In this document: in pieces, positions 5,952 through 6,654 of the stretch | Layout of the letters: every line of letters starts with the position of its first letter | How positions within the stretch are numbered: the first letter of the stretch is position 1 | DNA from: Blastocatellia bacterium | GTDB taxonomy: Bacteria > Acidobacteriota > Blastocatellia > Pyrinomonadales > Pyrinomonadaceae | Assembly: GCA_003487805.1 (NCBI GenBank) | Contig: DNNE01000076.1 | Coordinates: 1 to 6,654, forward strand | Length of the DNA stretch: 6,654 nt | Direction: 5' to 3' | Program-made: the position numbers and the translations under genes | The notes under the pieces: model-generated | What the model saw: the letters and a program-made list of their open reading frames with translations, nothing else | Told to the model about the DNA's origin: nothing | Databases searched by the model: none

Positions 5952-5970
5952 GTCCAACGACTTGTTAGGC
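5952..5970 (-). other. Left half of an attC-like site after the DUF6624 gene
   Basis: On the minus strand GCCTAAC (5970-5964, R''), a 5-base spacer AAGTC and GTTGGAC (5958-5952, L'') follow the stop codon of the DUF6624 gene by 8 bases, the normal place for a cassette's attC. The AACAA immediately at R'' is typical. No matching right half appears downstream: the ribosome binding site of the peptidase gene begins only 12 bases later. The site therefore looks truncated, perhaps by fusion to the peptidase gene. Confidence 0.6.
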
Positions 5971-5978
5971 GCACTCGT

Positions 5979-6602
5979 CTATTTGCCCTTTGGAAAATAC
6001 ATCTCTTTCAATCCTTTAAGATATTCGGATAAAGGCGGCAAACCAACTTCTGCACGACGTTTATCCACGTTCGCCTCATCCTCTATCGGCTCTAGTACTG
6101 GCTCATGCCCCTTCCACTGGTCGAACGACTTGGCCTGCGTGCCATAGACCTGCGGTTTGCCTTCTGCAACCAACACACGATCCAGCAAGAGGGCATAATT
6201 CTGCCCCGATAATTTCTTTGCTCGGTATGCATCTCTCACCAGCGGCAGCACCTCTTTTTGGAATTCGTGCTGGGCATGTTGTACAAGGAGGAATGCCGCC
6301 TCAGTACCATCCTTACCAACAAGGTCAGGGCTAGGCCAACCGTATTGCCTAATGATTGCTTTCATGCGCACCGTGTTGTCCGAATCGATGGCTTGCATTC
6401 GCGCAATGACCCCTGCATCCGGGTGTTGTACGCCTTTCTTTATCCATTCATTTCGGATCGCTTGATCCCGCTTAACTCTCTTGAGAAGTTCCTTACGGAG
6501 GGCGGGATTAGCAACCGAGGGAGCAAAGATTCTTTGCGCTTGAAAAGTGTTAATGAACAGAAGAATGCAACAAATGGCGATAATAAAGTTTAGCTTTCTC
6601 AT
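5979..6602 (-). CDS. Secreted DUF6624-family protein in a cassette-like setting
   Basis: A 207-residue protein with a signal peptide: MRKLN, a hydrophobic core (7-19) and a likely cut after TFQA (22). The mature part contains blocks I associate with the DUF6624 family: a D-x-x-N-x-x-x-x-K region (72-81), YGWPSPDLVG (87-96), AAFLLVQHAQHEFQK (102-116), LLDRVLVAEGKPQVYGTQ (139-156) and a C-terminal PIEDEANVDKRRAEVGLPPL (172-191). The family function is not known to me. It lies between an attC-like right half-site (6626-6654) upstream and an attC-like left half-site (5952-5970) 8 bases after its stop, the arrangement of an integron gene cassette. The Shine-Dalgarno match (AGAGAAG, 7 bases before the ATG) is weak. 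The next gene starts 52 bases downstream. Confidence 0.8.
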   Translation of the reverse strand: MRKLNFIIAICCILLFINTFQAQRIFAPSVANPALRKELLKRVKRDQAIRNEWIKKGVQHPDAGVIARMQAIDSDNTVRMKAIIRQYGWPSPDLVGKDGTEAAFLLVQHAQHEFQKEVLPLVRDAYRAKKLSGQNYALLLDRVLVAEGKPQVYGTQAKSFDQWKGHEPVLEPIEDEANVDKRRAEVGLPPLSEYLKGLKEMYFPKGK

Positions 6603-6625
6603 CAGTGCTTCTCTAGATTAAGTGC

Positions 6626-6654
6626 GCCTAACGTTTGAGTTGACCGGGCGGCGC
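6626..6654 (-). other. Right half of an attC-like site at the window edge
   Basis: Read on the minus strand from the edge: GCGCCGCCC, GGTCAAC (6645-6639, L'), a 6-base spacer TCAAAC, GTTAGGC (6632-6626, R', a perfect GTTRRRY). The AACTCAAACGTTAGGC stretch closely follows the classic right end of attC sites. It aligns with the right half of the 204-309 site. Its left half must lie beyond the window. It marks the insertion point of the DUF6624 gene, whose ATG is 24 bases downstream. Confidence 0.68.

Overview
The window is a moderately GC-rich chromosomal stretch from a free-living, probably soil or environmental, bacterium. There is no rRNA or other taxonomic marker. Three features fit Acidobacteriota or a similarly repeat-rich phylum: dispersed GC-rich hairpin repeats between genes, small secreted hypothetical proteins, and integron-type attC sequences. 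This placement is an inference. No phage, transposase, integrase, tRNA, rRNA or CRISPR was seen.

Layout from left to right. Positions 1-254 hold a copy of a dispersed hairpin repeat and most of an attC-like recombination site. Next, on the minus strand, is a secreted protein of unknown function (255-998) whose last codons run into that attC. Positions 999-1549 are non-coding: a second attC-like half-site, a second copy of the dispersed repeat, and a run of near-perfect hairpins. A plus-strand msrA gene for an exported peptide-methionine sulfoxide reductase follows (1550-2221). The 306-base convergent gap after it carries an ACACGAAA/TTCGTGT inverted-repeat cluster.

From 6602 down to 2528 five minus-strand genes follow one another with gaps of only 33-59 bases: a secreted DUF6624-type protein, a membrane-anchored or secreted HExxH zinc peptidase resembling the lethal-factor fold, a small cupin, an ankyrin-repeat protein and a compact RNase II-type (RNB) exoribonuclease. 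The spacing would allow co-transcription, but the functions do not form a recognisable pathway.

The most notable feature is the set of attC-like sites, all in the same orientation (minus strand). One is almost complete (204-309), one is a right half at the window edge (6626-6654), and two are isolated left halves (1063-1081 and 5952-5970). The DUF6624 gene lies between a right half-site and a left half-site exactly as a gene cassette should, and the 255-998 gene is followed by a whole attC. No integrase is visible, so this looks like a cassette cluster without an integrase, or the worn remains of one, embedded among ordinary genes.
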